Shown here one piece after another: positions 13,161-24,895 of a DNA stretch of 64,000 nt. The stretch spans positions 41,252,277-41,316,276 of the forward strand of contig NC_065543.1 in assembly GCF_932294415.1 (NCBI RefSeq), written 5' to 3'. The stretch comes from Quercus robur (Eukaryota; Streptophyta; Magnoliopsida; Fagales; Fagaceae). The notes beneath the pieces are model-generated. The model did no database searches and was not told the origin of the DNA. It saw only the letters and a list, made by a program, of their open reading frames with translations. A program made the position numbers and the translations under genes. Numbering within the stretch: position 1 is the first letter of the stretch; each line of letters starts with the position of its first letter.

Positions 13161-14230
13161 CGCTCTCTTTGTTTCGATGTAAAATATTTTACATTGAAAA
13201 TATTTTCCGTAAAATATTTTCATTTTACAGTGTTTGGTAGCATTTGTGAAAATGTTTAGGAAATCATTTTGTAAAAATTTTCTAATCACAGAACCTCCTG
13301 GATCACTGCAAGTCCAACTAGAATAGAGCAAATCAAAGCAAAATTTTGTCTAGTCGGAGCTATTGAAGCATCACTAGCAAATTCAAAGTCACAACCAGTA
13401 CAAAAATTGCAACAATCATCAGATCCCACCAAGTTACATAGTATACACGAAATCCATCAAACAACCCAAGTCATCTGGGAAGCCACAATCAACCCACCAC
13501 CATGACAAATGAAACCCATACCTGAAACCCATCAAACAACCCATGCCGTCCGTCCAGGCACCATCACTTTGCCTCCGCCACTGTCGACAAACACAAACCA
13601 TACCCAAAATCCATTAGCACAAAAATCATCCACTCACCACCACCATGACAAATGAAACCCATACCTGAAACCCATCAAACAACTCATGCCGTCCGTCCAG
13701 GCACCATCACTTTGCCTCCGCCACTGTCGACAAACACAAACCATACCCAAAATCCATTAGCACAAAAATCATCCACTCACCAAATCCACTGTAATTCGAC
13801 CCACCAAAAGCAGCTCCACCACAATCTGACTTCCAGAAACTCAACTCAACAATCTTAGATAAATGGTTTTAATCTCTTCAATCTGGGTCTTGAAGGGCAG
13901 CGATTTTCGAAGCTGAATAACTGGGTTGGATTCGGTAGGGATTGGCGCCATCAGTGGTCTATCGTTGGTGGGTGTTGTCGTTGGTCTCACTGGTTTGGTT
14001 GGGGAGAGAGTTTGAGAGAGGGATAGAAGAACTAAGAAGAAGAGGGAGTGAGCGTTTTGTAAAATGTTTTACAATTGATTTTTTGGTAAAATATTTTACA
14101 AGTTTTTATGCACAAACTTTGGTCAAACTGAAAATATTTTACAGCTTTGACTATATTTTACATGTAAACAAACACTTGAAAATAAGAAAATATTTGACGG
14201 AAAATATTTTACTTCGAAATAAACGGAACG
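13161..14230. mobile_element. Mutator-like (MULE) non-autonomous TIR element, tentative class
   Basis: The two ends are inverted copies of each other. The first 30 bases at 13161 match the reverse complement of the last 30 bases ending at 14230 with about five differences, both running into TAAAATATTTT. Further inward both arms carry ATTTTCCGT and GTGTTTG words, so the terminal inverted repeats are about 80 bp or more. The flanking 9-mers TTACATTTA and TTAAATCCA match at 6 of 9 positions, which could be a decayed target duplication. Long TIRs, 9-bp duplication and lack of a transposase suggest a non-autonomous MULE. The interior contains a 143-bp tandem duplication. Confidence 0.7.
13496..13781. 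repeat. 143-bp tandem duplication inside the TIR element
   Basis: Two adjacent copies of 143 bp (13496-13638 and 13639-13781), nearly identical, both containing CATGACAAATGAAACCCATA and CACTGTCGACAAACACAAAC. The near-identity suggests the duplication is younger than the host element. Confidence 0.9.
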
Positions 14231-15024
14231 TTAAATCCAAAAGTTGGGATTAAAAATGAAATTGTTAAGTTCCATTTAGAATTAAAAATTAGAGATATAA
14301 ATAAGTTCTATTGATGATTAGCCTATTGTAGATTAATCTTAGCGGTTGGTTTTGTAAATAGACTAAGGTATTTATGCACAATTTGGACTCAATTTGAGAC
14401 CAACAGTTAAGTTTCGTCCAATATTAACATTGGGAGATATAATTTATCGATATGAATTATAAACCATTTTGAAATAAAAACTATATATATTATTATCAAC
14501 AAAAATATCTTTTTGACCTCTATATTTTGACCATGTTTTTAATTTAGTTTTCAAGGTTTTATAACTTTATTTTAGTCCTTATATTTTAAACTTCTTGTCA
14601 TTTTAATTCCTACTGTTATCTTATTTACAAAGAACCTCATTTACAAAGAACGCAATCTTAAGCTAATAGTAAGTTTCTCAAAAAAAAAAAAAAAGTAAAA
14701 AAAAGCTAGTAGTGAAATAACTAGATACCTTTCTTCCTTTCTGTTGGCCCGGAATAAATCTGTGACCACTGTAAACTGTTTTTTTGAAATACTGGCAAAC
14801 CAAAAAAATGGTCATATACACAATAATTGACATATTATTTTCTAGTCCAAAGACTAAACAATATTTATTATTATTATTATTTTTTTTTTTAAGTCTAAAC
14901 AATAATATATCAATATATGTCATATGTGTCCGTATCAAAGTTGTTTACTTCGAGCACCACGAACACGTTAACGTTGTTCAAAAGCTCAAAATCCCCAAAC
15001 CAAAACTAAAGAAGACAAGCAAAC
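14231..15024. other. Intergenic sequence upstream of the PMEI gene
   Basis: AT-rich with A and T homopolymers and a TTA repeat near 14860-14880. AATAATATATCAATATATG at about 14900-14920 could serve as a TATA region for the gene at 15025. No gene was seen. Confidence 0.5.
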
Positions 15025-15777
15025 ATGGATTCAATTAACTTCATCAAAGGCTATGGCAAAGTACAAGACCTTGAACTCCAGCATCAATCTCCAAATCCAA
15101 ACACAAACACACAGAAGAAGCCCCTTGTCACTGCAGTTTCAATCTTAGCCATTCTCTTCTTGTCTCTAACCCTCGGTGCCATGTTCGGAGTGCTTGTCCA
15201 CATGGCCGCATCTGACCCACCTGATTTACCATCATCATCATCATCCAACTCGGCCGAGCACGACACTGACTCAGTCATCAAAGCCGTCTGCAACGTGACT
15301 CGCTACCCCGACTCGTGCTTCTCCAGCATAACTTCATTTTCATTATGTTCATCTTCTCGAAAACTCACTGACCCAGAAGCCATTTTCAAGCTCTCTCTCC
15401 GAGTCTCCATCGCCGAGCTCTCTAACTTCAAGAACACCATGATTTCGAATTCAAACCAAGGGGTTGCTTTCTCTGACTGTCGGAGCCAGATAGAGGATGC
15501 GGTGAGTCGACTCAATGACTCGCTGGTGGCGATGGAGGTTTGCTCAGGAGGAGAGAAGGCGTTGACGGAGACCAAGATCAGCGATTTACGGACGTGGATC
15601 AGTGCTGCCATGACTGACCAAGAGACGTGCTTGGATGGTTTGGAAGAGACTGGGTCAACGGCTCTTGATGAAGTCAAGACCAAGATGAAGAAGTCACAGG
15701 AGTACACAAGTAATTGCTTAGCAATTTTGGCTAATATCCACACCCTTCTTCGCAATTTCAATATGCCCCTTCATTGA
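15025..15777 (+). CDS. Membrane-anchored pectin methylesterase inhibitor (PMEI) domain protein
   Basis: Probably restrains pectin methylesterase in the secretory path or cell wall, as inferred from the family. It is a single exon of 250 aa with ATG in a good plant context (AACATGG). Residues 34-60 form one hydrophobic segment (signal anchor or uncleaved signal). Residues 64-80 are Ser- and acid-rich. The PMEI four-helix domain covers about 81-238. Cys89 and Cys98 (AVCNVTRYPDSCF) match the N-terminal hairpin pair and Cys152 and Cys202 the second pair; Cys108, Cys173 and Cys231 are extra. The start MDSINFIKGYGKVQDLE resembles type-I pectinesterases, in which this region is the pro-domain before the catalytic domain. 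Here the frame ends at NMPLH and no catalytic remnant follows. It is therefore either a stand-alone PMEI or a truncated PME. No frame damage was seen. Confidence 0.88.
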   Translation: MDSINFIKGYGKVQDLELQHQSPNPNTNTQKKPLVTAVSILAILFLSLTLGAMFGVLVHMAASDPPDLPSSSSSNSAEHDTDSVIKAVCNVTRYPDSCFSSITSFSLCSSSRKLTDPEAIFKLSLRVSIAELSNFKNTMISNSNQGVAFSDCRSQIEDAVSRLNDSLVAMEVCSGGEKALTETKISDLRTWISAAMTDQETCLDGLEETGSTALDEVKTKMKKSQEYTSNCLAILANIHTLLRNFNMPLH

Positions 15778-16019
15778 AATTTGTGTTCCTTTTTAAACTA
15801 TGTTTAATGAACAATTTGTGATCTTACTTTTGTATGTGTGTGAGTGTTTCTGAAGTTAATTTGTTATCTTATTTGTGCTTATAAGTTGGTAATGCATGTA
15901 CAAATTGTATAAGCAATCCATATATTGTAGTAATGATTTTTTGGATTGCAATCTCTTCTTTTTGTCAAGATTGATTGATTCTTGTTTTATGGGAGTAAGA
16001 ACTTTGATACAATTCGAAA

Positions 16020-17390
16020 TTCTACAATGCTTCACTGAGTTTGAGGTTGAGAAAACACAATGATCTCCCTCAAGCCAAGTTCCATTGCAAATTCCATGCC
16101 CTTCTGAGCTACCCCTTTCATGCCTCTCATTCTGAAATCTCCAAATTAACAAAAATATGGTACATCAAACCACAAATTCTTGAGGCGAAGATTGTTATTT
16201 CGGGCATTTTAACAGAGCTCTTGTTCCCCCTTTGGCACCTTTATAAAAACACAGTTTACTTTGCTGCCATATTGCTTGTACTGATGGGCAGAGCCACATT
16301 GAATGGATGGTCATGGTTGTCTCAGCCTCCTCATGACACAATTCACATGTATAAGTCGAAATAATCCTTTTGCGAAACATATTTACTTTGGGGAGAGAAT
16401 ACTTCAGCCTATAAAGCTGTGTTTCATTAGTTTTTGTGACTGTCTATCAATTCATTAACAGAGGCATTTGCATCTAGAATTCTATGACGAGACATAATCA
16501 TATATGTAACCGGAATAGCCGTATAGGCAACCGTTGTTGTGCAAACTTTAATGTGATGACCCATTCCAACCCACCACATGGACCCTCTCTCTATCGCCTT
16601 CCTCGCTTCCATAATACTACACCAAGCATACGATGGATTACCATGAAATTTAGCTTGCATAAAGTGACTTCCAGGAAAATATTTGGCCTTTAGCACCCGA
16701 AAGGATTGAGGGTGATGAATAGGTTGCTAACCTTGCTTGGCCAGTAAAGCCAAATTGAAGGTTTTCAAATATCCAAACTCCTTGCCACCTCTTCTCTTGG
16801 AACTACCCAGTTTTTGCCAACTCATCCAATTAATTTTGCATTCACTTCATTGTTGATCCCACCAGATTCTGCTTGCCATGGGGTTGATCTTAGTACCCTT
16901 ATCAGGTAGTATAAATACACTCATTGTGTAGGTAGAAATTTCCTAGGCCATCGTCTTGATAAGAACTTTCCTCCATGCTTGAGACAAAAGCTTTTATTTC
17001 GAACCTTGTAATTTCTTTACCCAATCTTGCACAGTAGAAAAAAAAAACTTTAGTCTTTTATCTTTTCTCTGCCAATGAAGGATCGAGGATGGCAACCCCA
17101 AATAATAATCATACTGTTAAATACTATGTACACCCAGCATGGATTTAATTCTATCTTTAATACTGGAATGGGCATGCAACTAAAGAATAAAGTTGTCTTC
17201 TCAGAGTTGAGCTTTTGTTCTGAAGCATCCTCATATAACTATAGTAAATCCATGAGTTTTGGCATTCAGCCTTTGAAGCCTTACAAAAGAGAATACTGCC
17301 ATCCTCTACTAATTGATACCAAGTGATCTTCCCAGCTCTCTCAGCATCAAGTAAAAGTGAGGTGAGGCCTTCTGCACACAATAAGAATAA
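16020..17390 (-). pseudogene. Degenerate LINE ORF2 fragment (RT, zf-RVT, RNase H)
   Basis: Separate minus-strand blocks match LINE ORF2 in the right order. At 17381-17160 is MCAEGLTSLLLDAERAG, the RT segment after the [10 protein letters not shown] motif. At 16696-16427 is MLKAKYFPGSHFMQAKFHGN with MEARKAIERGS, the post-RT linker. At 16380-16195 is a zf-RVT with CELCHEEAETTMTIHSMWLC. At about 16030-16100 the RNase H helix reads KGMEFAMELGLREIIV. The blocks are separated by frameshifts and stops, so this copy is older than the three larger LINEs. No tail or target duplication was found. Confidence 0.85.
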
Positions 17391-19143
17391 ATGGATTCCT
17401 TTGCCTTGTGCTTCTGGTTGGCTGAATATATCCTTTTAACATGCCATTTACCATCACCAAATATGTAGCAGAAGTATAACACATCAATACATCATCACCA
17501 AAGAGATCCATCTATAGTGATGAAGTGCATTACTTCTGCTTCATGATTGATTATGGTAAATAGAGTGCTCCAATCTTGTTAGTTTAACTTTCCCCCCTGA
17601 GAAAAACATAGTCAATGCTTTCACTATTTACACAAAATTTTAGTACTCTTTAGTCTTCATTATTTTGTTTGCCTCCTATCCTATGGTTATTGAGCATTTG
17701 TGTTTTCACGGCGGGGGTGAGATCTCTCTTCTAGATTTAGTGTTCCCCTAAGTGGCTCTGATGGATTCTTTTTGGGTCCTCAATTTGTATTGATGGTTCC
17801 CCTTTTGTAGATTTTTTCTTTGAGAGTTTTGATCTCTCCTAGCATATACTGCTTTTCTATTTATATTAACAACAAATTTCTGCAGCTTTCTCTAAAAAAA
17901 CATAGTTTTTAAACAAGGGTGTGTTGGAAATATAGCAAAGAATAAACTAGTTTTGATCAAACTAAAATGAACCCAAATAGTTAGCAAGAACAAAAAATAA
18001 AGAGAGGTTTACAGTTCTAAGGGTTGACTCATGTCACCTAGAGTAGAATTCAGTGTGAATGACTCTCTTGGCTGAACAACCACCCAAAATTAGACTATAT
18101 AATCGACCTTTGTGATGAATGCACTTCCACTCATGAAGGTTTAAGAACAACCTTCTAATACTCCAATCACCAAAAAAAAAAAAAAAAAAAAAAGTGGGAG
18201 AGAAAAGGAGAGATCGACTGTTTCTATTCGTAATAAATTTGGAGGTTGAATGGGTTTTGATAGAGTATTAAATAAGCCATGGATAACAATAAAATAATGA
18301 GTTAGCTTGATAAATGATAAGTAAGCTAATCGTCAACGGTCACTAAGAACTATTAAAAGCTCAAAAGTAAAAATTAAAAAAAAAAAAAAAAAGGAGAGCA
18401 AAAATAATAGCTTAAAATAAATTGACCAAAATCTCACATATCGCATCTCTCAAAAAGAATAGCGTGAAATATAGATAAAGCCCAAGTCCACATTAGACCC
18501 ACTATCTTAAAATATTAATAGAAGTGAACAATAGATTATAAACACATGAATGGACTCACTTCAAACCAGGTACTCATAATGAATGATAAATTGTTTAGAA
18601 TATGCATCCACAGGGTAATATATTATGCTTCTCTCTCACAACTCAACTTGTTCCACCTAGTGGTAGAGTCAGTATTTAAGTTCAAAAAGAGGGGGGGGGG
18701 GGGGGGGGGGGCGGGGGGGGGGGGGGGCGGGGGGCGGGGGGGGTAATTTACAAGCAATGCATACGGGCAAAAACACAAAAAATAACATTAGTATATTTAC
18801 TATATTGTATTTTTCTATCAGGGATTCATTTACACATGAATAATTTTTTAATTAAAAATTCCATTTACAATTCTCATAAAAGATTTTAGTAGTTGGAAAA
18901 CCCAAGTACAACTCATATGAATATGATATTGTTATATTTTAAAAACGAAATTGTGAACTTACATACACTTGAAAATTCAAAGTTTAACATGAAAACTATA
19001 TTGAGCTTAAGAATTTATTTTATAATTATCTTTACATTTTATTGCTTACACAAATTTTATTAGTGAAGAATGAATTACTACATTAAAAATTTGTGATTCT
19101 TTTATCAATTTTATCAGGCAATAATAATATTATTTTTCAATCT
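17391..19143. other. Intergenic stretch without a recognised gene
   Basis: No coding region was recognised. About 17700-17900 ends with AACAAATTTCTGCAGCTTTC and then A7, which resembles the 3' end of plant LINEs, so it could be a severely 5'-truncated LINE tail; this is weak. Long A runs lie at 18173-18194 and 18379-18393. Confidence 0.4.
18691..18743. repeat. G-rich homopolymer tract (about 53 bp)
   Basis: A G21 run followed by C, then three further G runs separated by single C bases. It could form G-quadruplexes. Such long G runs are also frequent sequencing or assembly trouble spots, so the exact length should not be trusted. Confidence 0.9.
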
Positions 19144-19197
19144 TTTTGATTAAAATTTGTGTGTTTTTTTTTTTTTGAAACTGATGCGAGTATTCAT

Positions 19198-22100
19198 TCA
19201 TTCATTCAGGGACCTGGAATCCAAATACAAAGCTTGCAAGGCTGGAGGAGGTGACTCTTCCAACCATACCATATCCTCATTAAGCTGACTAGCATAGCGG
19301 GCCAAGCAATGTGCAACAGAGTTGTCGCTCCGCTTAACACACTCTACAGACATGCTCCTAAATCCTGAAGCTAACATACAAATGTCGTCATAGATGTGTC
19401 CTAGTTTAGACCTGTTAGAACGTGGGGATACCATGGTTCTCATTACCGTGATATTATCACCCTCAACTACCAGGTCCCGGAACCCCAAGTCAAGAGCAAA
19501 CTCAAGGGCCTTTCTACATGCTAGCACTTCAGCTTCTTTGCTGCTCGCCACGGACGAACCACAAGCAGATAATCCAGCCATCACCTCTCCCAAGCTGTTC
19601 CGAATAATAACCCCAGCCCATGACGAGTTCGAGTTCACAAATATCGCGGCATCGAAGTTAAGCTTAAAAGCCAACCCCGTGGGTGGTCTTCACTTCTGGA
19701 CAGAATCAATACACACACAGGCAGAAAGCTGAGTTTGTGCGTCTTTGAACTCGTCCAAAAAGTCTCTCGCTCGCCGAATAATTTTTGCTGGGTTTTGTAA
19801 TTTTCCTCCATGCATAACCCGGTTCCGTTGATTCCAAATTGTCCAACAAAGCACCCAGAATAGTTCCTGCTCCTCTTCCTTCAATTTTTGCGTCAAACCT
19901 TCAACCATCTACATAAACTCAGGTTGTCCGGTGATGCTTTTCTGCAACTTCCTTATACTCCCCGCCCAAATATCTTGTGCCACCCCGCATTGCCAGAGAA
20001 CATGAGCCATTGATTCAGTTTCCAATCCGCATATCTGACATTGCCCATCCTCCACTACCTTACATCTAACCAAATTCTCTCGGGTAGGCAGAGCATTTTG
20101 ACACGCTTTCCATCTAAAGACCTTGATTTTGTTTGGTAAGTGCAATTTCCACAAATGCCGCCAAACCAACCCATGAGAATCTGCCCTTGAACTCTCCCCC
20201 TTGTTACTTCCCTGCCTTGAAAGTTCTCTAGCAACATGGTAACCCGATCTCACAGAATACTCCCCGTTCTTCATGTGCAGCCATATGAGCAGGTCAGAGG
20301 CATGTCTTCGACTTAGTGGCAAGTGAAAGATTGCCTCAGCATCCTCCTTATGGAATTTGGCCTTAATTAATTCCCGATCCCACTCCTTGAACCTCCAATC
20401 TATAATCTCTGAGACCCTCCACTCCTAATCCTCCTCCAATGGTGGATGGATCACCATATTAGTTGGATGATCGAAAATCCACTTGTCCTTAGTGACCCAT
20501 ATTGTAGAGACATCCCCCACCTGCCAATAACACCCTTTTTTAAGTATGGGTTAAGCTGCCATTAAACTTTTCCACACAAAAGAGCTATTTGGGACGTTCG
20601 AGGCTTCTAGAAAATTGCAACGTGGAAAGTATCGTGCCTTAAAACATCTAAACAGAAGGGAGTCTTGTTCATGTAGCATCCTCCACCCTTGCTTTGCTAG
20701 CATTGCCAAGTTGAAATACCTCAAATCTCTAAACCCCAAACCCCCTTCCTTCTTAGGTTGAGACAACACATTCCAACTCTTCCAATGGATTTTTTTCTCA
20801 TTCCCTATTTGGCCCCACCAAAACTTTGCACACATTACGTTTAGTTCGTTACAAAGTTTGGCCGGTAATTGGAACACTCCCATTGTATAAGTTGGGATTG
20901 ATTGGGCAACCGCCTTGATCAAAACTTCCTTTCCTGCTCTAGATAATAATTTCCTTTTCCACCCTTAAATCTTCTTCCAAACTCTATCCTTCAAAAAGGA
21001 GAGAATTCTATATTTTGCACGTCCCACCAATGTAGGCAACCCCAAATAAGATTCAAAACTGTCAACCTCTTTCACCCCCAATTCATTTTTGATTGCTTCT
21101 CTTTGTATCCCTTGTGTGTTGCTGCTAAAATAGATTGAGGACTTCTCAAAGTTGATGCATTGCCCGGATGATGCTGCATATAACTGTAAGGTATCTGTAA
21201 TACACCTCACCTCCTCCATTGTTGCCCGGCAAAAAAACAAAGAGTCATCAGCAAACAAGATATGAGAAATTGTTGGTGCTCTCCTTCCAATAGATACCCC
21301 CTGAAGTTTGCCTTTAGCCTCCTTTTTGGTCAACAAAGTAGTAAACCCCTCAACACATAGGAGGAACAAGTAGGGAGATAAGGGATCTCCTTGACGAAGA
21401 CCCCTTGTTGGTTTAATATTACTGAACGCCTTGCCATTGATACAGATAAAAAAGGAAGGGGTGGAAACACACGTCATAATCCATTCAATCCATACATCCG
21501 GGAACCCCAACTTGGACATCATTTTTTTGAGGAAATCTCACCCCACCCTGTCATAAGCCTTACTGATATCTAGCTTCAATGCTAGCATGCCTTTCTTCCC
21601 TGTTTTCCTGCAATGCATAGAGTGGAGCATCTCATAGGCCACAAGCACATTGTCCGTGATGAGTCGTCCCAGAACAAAGGCAATTTGGGTATGAGAGATT
21701 AGTTGAGGGAGTATCTGTTTTAACTTGTTAGCCATGACTTTAGAAATAATTTTATAAATGACATTACATAGGCTAATAGGTCTATAATTTGACATTTTTT
21801 CAGGCAACTTAACTTTTGGAATGAGTACAATATGAGTATAATTTATATCAGAATTCATATTACCAGATTCCAAAAAATCTGAGACAGCAGCAACAACATC
21901 ATCACCAACAATATGCCAAAATTTTTGGTTAAAAAGAGCATTCATACCATCGGGTCCAGGAGCCTTTGTTGGTCCCATTTGGAATAGTGCCACTTTGATT
22001 TCATCAACATTATATTCCCTGGATAATATCTCCTGCATATTTGCTGTCATCTTGTGTTGCACTGCATCCAGGCATTCATCTAATTTGTCACATGCACCAG

Positions 22101-23325
22101 ATTTGAACATATTCTCAAAGTACTCAGTCGCCACACCAACAATGTCCTCTATTTCTTCCACCCAATTATTATGTTGGTCTTTAACACCCTGAATCATGTT
22201 CCTCCTTCGCCGTTGTGAAGCTTTGGAATGGAAATATTTGGTGTTTTTATCTCCATGTTTCAACCACGAAATCTGTGACCTTTGAGCCCAATAAATCTCC
22301 TGCTTAAGCAGCAAATCATCAAGTTTTTTACTGGCTTCCAACATGCTTGCACTATTCCCATCTGTTGCATCCTCCATGCTAAGATCCTCAATCTTCTTTT
22401 GTAGTTTTTTTATTTCCTCCGTCTCGGGTTGGGTTTTGGTGGACCCCCAAGCAAACAATTCCTTCCCACACTTATTTATTTTATCCTTAGCTCTATTCAA
22501 TCCTGTGTTAGCCCCTCCTACATTCTGCCATGCTTCCAAAACTGTTTTTTCACAATCCTCCCAAAGAAGCCATGACTCTTCAAGCTTGAAATCCCGTGAT
22601 AGCCTTTTCCTATTTCTCCAATCCACCTTCATTTGCAAAACCAATGGGCGATGATCTGAGGCATGAGAAAATAGGTGGGTCACCGTACTTGCATGAAATT
22701 TATCTCGCCATTCTGCGTTTGCCATCGCCCGGTCCAATCTCTCCCTAGTGTTGGCTGCCCCCAGCCTCTTATTATTCCATGTATATTTATATCCAATAAA
22801 ACCCAGGTCCGCAAGTTTGCAAGAATCCAAAACCATGAGAAACTCCTCCATTTGTTTGAAAGGAGGTGGGTACCTGCTCTGTTTTTCTGAAGAATGTAGT
22901 ATGGCATTGAAGTCGCCGATGCAACACCATGGGCCATGTACCAATGAAGAAATATGGGAGAGTAGCGCCCAAGTCTTGTTTTTTTGGCTTGCCTCCGGCC
23001 AACCATAGAAGCATGTAAGCATCCATACGAAATCGTCCTCCTCTACCACTTTTGCAAGAATGAAGTTGTCCGTGTAATTTTTTACATCCAGTTGAACTTG
23101 TGACTTCCACAAAAGTGCCAACCCAGCCCTAGCATTTGGTTTCTTCACTACCACCTTATTCTGGAACGATAAGTCGCTGCACTTATTATTGAATCCTTCT
23201 CTGTCAAGGCGTGTTTCCATCAAGAAGCACACCGTAGGAGCTTGGTCCCTCACAAGTTTGCGAAGGCTACAAATTGTCTAAGGGTTCCCAAGTCCTTGGC
23301 AGTTCCATGATAATAGCCTCATCAT
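19198..23325 (-). pseudogene. LINE-2 ORF2: endonuclease / RT / zf-RVT / RNase H, seven in-frame stops, no frameshift
   Basis: The polyprotein starts at ATGATG (23325) with MMRLLSWNCQGLGNP. The endonuclease has IGDFNA and ASDHRPL. The RT has [49 protein letters not shown] and catalytic FADD. The zf-RVT has CQICGLETESMAHVLWQC, and the RNase H has NFDAAIF, EAEVLACRKALEFA, VVEGD and SDNSVAH. I checked the register across the whole ORF: one frame holds from 23325 to 19198. It is broken by TAG 23280-23278, TGA 21540-21538, TAA 20967-20965, TAA 20553-20551, TAG 20427-20425, TAG 19911-19909 and TGA 19692-19690. Several are readily explained as CAG, CAA or TGG codons changed by a single transition. 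Confidence 0.93.
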
Positions 23326-24683
23326 GTTCGGCAAGGGTGTTCCTCCACCCCTGCCGTTTCATTTTTTTGGATATCAGTCTGTCTTCTACCTTTCTTTCTT
23401 TCATTGTTGTCTATCACCCCTTCAGAGGCAGCCTCCACTTCTTGTAACCCTCTTTTACCCAACATGGACTTAGCACAATCACCTTCAGTCCCCTTCGGCC
23501 CACAATCCATGCGTGCAAGTCTTGTCCAAGTGGGCCTTGGTTTATTTTATTTTCTTTCAGCCCAATCTAGTTTGTAGTAGTCACGTGCATGGGAGGAAGC
23601 TTGGTTAAATTAGTTTCTACTAATGTCGGTTCGGACAGGACAGGGACGTTCACTAGCGTTGAGCTCGTTCCAGCTATCTTAGTAAATGATTTCAACGTAC
23701 CCATGTATTCCTTATTCGTTTCATCCATTACGTTGCACTTCTGACCTAAATCTGTCTCAATCCCATGACCTACGCTCTCATTTACTGCACTATTAGTGAA
23801 TTCCGTAATTTTCGCTGCCTGCGTTTCATCGTCGACTTCCACTTCTTGGCCGCTGGTTTTTCCGATATGTCCTTCACTGGTTTCCTCCTGCTCATTCTCA
23901 CCGTTTGGCTTCATTTTCCATGGAGAAGTTTGATTTCGGCCCCCATTTGCTCTCAGCCAATCGCCATATTGGCACTCCACCTCCCTACTATTCTTCATCC
24001 GAGCAAAGTGCTTTGCGTAATGTTTAAGATCGTGACCCAACTCTCCACAGAAGTGGCAAAATTAACATGGGGAGCCTTTCGTACTTGAAAGTCACCCACG
24101 TACGTAAGCCCTTTGATTCACCAATGAATGCCCCTCGTCTTATCGGCTTTGATGTTGGGAGCTCGACCTTCACCCTCATAAAGAAATTTTGTGTGTCTTG
24201 TGTTCTTCTTTTCTCCACTTCAACAACCTTGCCCAATCGGTTCCCTATTTCCGCCGCAACTATTGGGGATATCATGTCAAATGGAGCATCCCATATTTGT
24301 ATCCATAGAGCAATTGAGGTAAATTTAACATTAGCCACTGTCATTCCTGGTTGCCATCGACGAAGCATTAATGCTTGGTTATCAAAAGTCCAAGGTCCAC
24401 CCTTAAGCACTCGATCCAATTCAAAGTCAGATTTAAACTTGAATTGGAACAAGTTTGAACCCACCTCTACAATCTGTAGTTCCTCATCCAATCCCCAAGA
24501 TCTCCTCAGTGTATTCTGGGTCGCCTTCTTATTGAATGATTTGCATGTGAGGAACTTGCCAATTAGACTCTGTGAACATTCTTCTATATCTTTCAAACGA
24601 CCCTCATCCGAAATCTCAATCACCTCCTCCTCCTCCAATGTGAACTTCATTTTTTCAAGACTATTGACCACCTCGTCAGCCAT
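23322..24683 (-). pseudogene. LINE-2 ORF1 (DUF4283-type, damaged zinc knuckle)
   Basis: An RNA-binding ORF1 homologue. The likely start is MADEVVNSLEKMKF at 24683, with an upstream in-frame ATG at 24707. The acidic N-terminus leads to a DUF4283 core with VLKGGPWTFDNQALMLRRW and the signature WVTFKYERLPM. A 1-base indel near 24056 moves the frame. The next frame carries CHFCGELGHDLKHY, in which the last zinc-knuckle Cys is replaced by Tyr, then QYGDWLRANGG. By about 23550 the original frame resumes (RPTWTRLARMDCGPK, then KRGLQEVE) and ends at TGA 23324-23322, overlapping the ORF2 ATG at 23325. Two compensating indels and an in-frame stop make it non-functional. Confidence 0.85.
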
Positions 24684-24830
24684 ATGATGTACCCACAGCC
24701 CAGCCAAACCAAAAATGCAGACCCTCAGTAATCCTAAGGGAGAGAGTAGACTTGCATAGACACGAGAGAGAGAGCTCCTATACTAGGAGAGTTTTGATAA
24801 AAAAAACTTGTGTTTCTTAATAGTTCTTTT

Positions 24831-24860
24831 ATTATATATATATATATTTATATATTTATA

Positions 24861-24894
<34 letters not shown>
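24831..24894. repeat. (TA)n-rich microsatellite
   Basis: TA dinucleotides interrupted by TTTA units for about 64 bp, just outside the 5' end of LINE-2. Confidence 0.95.

Positions 24895-24895
<1 letters not shown>

Larger units (their letters stand above)
19163..24791 (-). mobile_element. LINE-2: near full-length L1-type plant LINE
   Basis: Complete minus-strand element: 5' UTR at about 24684-24791, ORF1, ORF2, a 3' UTR ending in an ATTC repeat, and a poly(A) tail seen as T's from about 19163. An imperfect target duplication appears to flank it: TTTTGATTAAAATTTGTGT at 19144-19162 and TTTTGAT...AAACTTGTGT at 24792-24813. ORF2 is interrupted only by nonsense codons, while ORF1 also has small indels. 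Confidence 0.93.

Noticed and set aside
13652..13858. His/Thr/Ser-rich frame in the Mutator-like element
   Set aside because: Composition follows the 143-bp duplication; no domain; inside a transposon.
15303..15761. 152-codon minus-strand frame
   Set aside because: Antisense shadow of the PMEI gene.
18546..18746. Frame ending in a poly-glycine stretch
   Set aside because: The glycine run is the translated G homopolymer.
24067..24687. 206-codon plus-strand frame
   Set aside because: Antisense shadow of LINE-2 ORF1.
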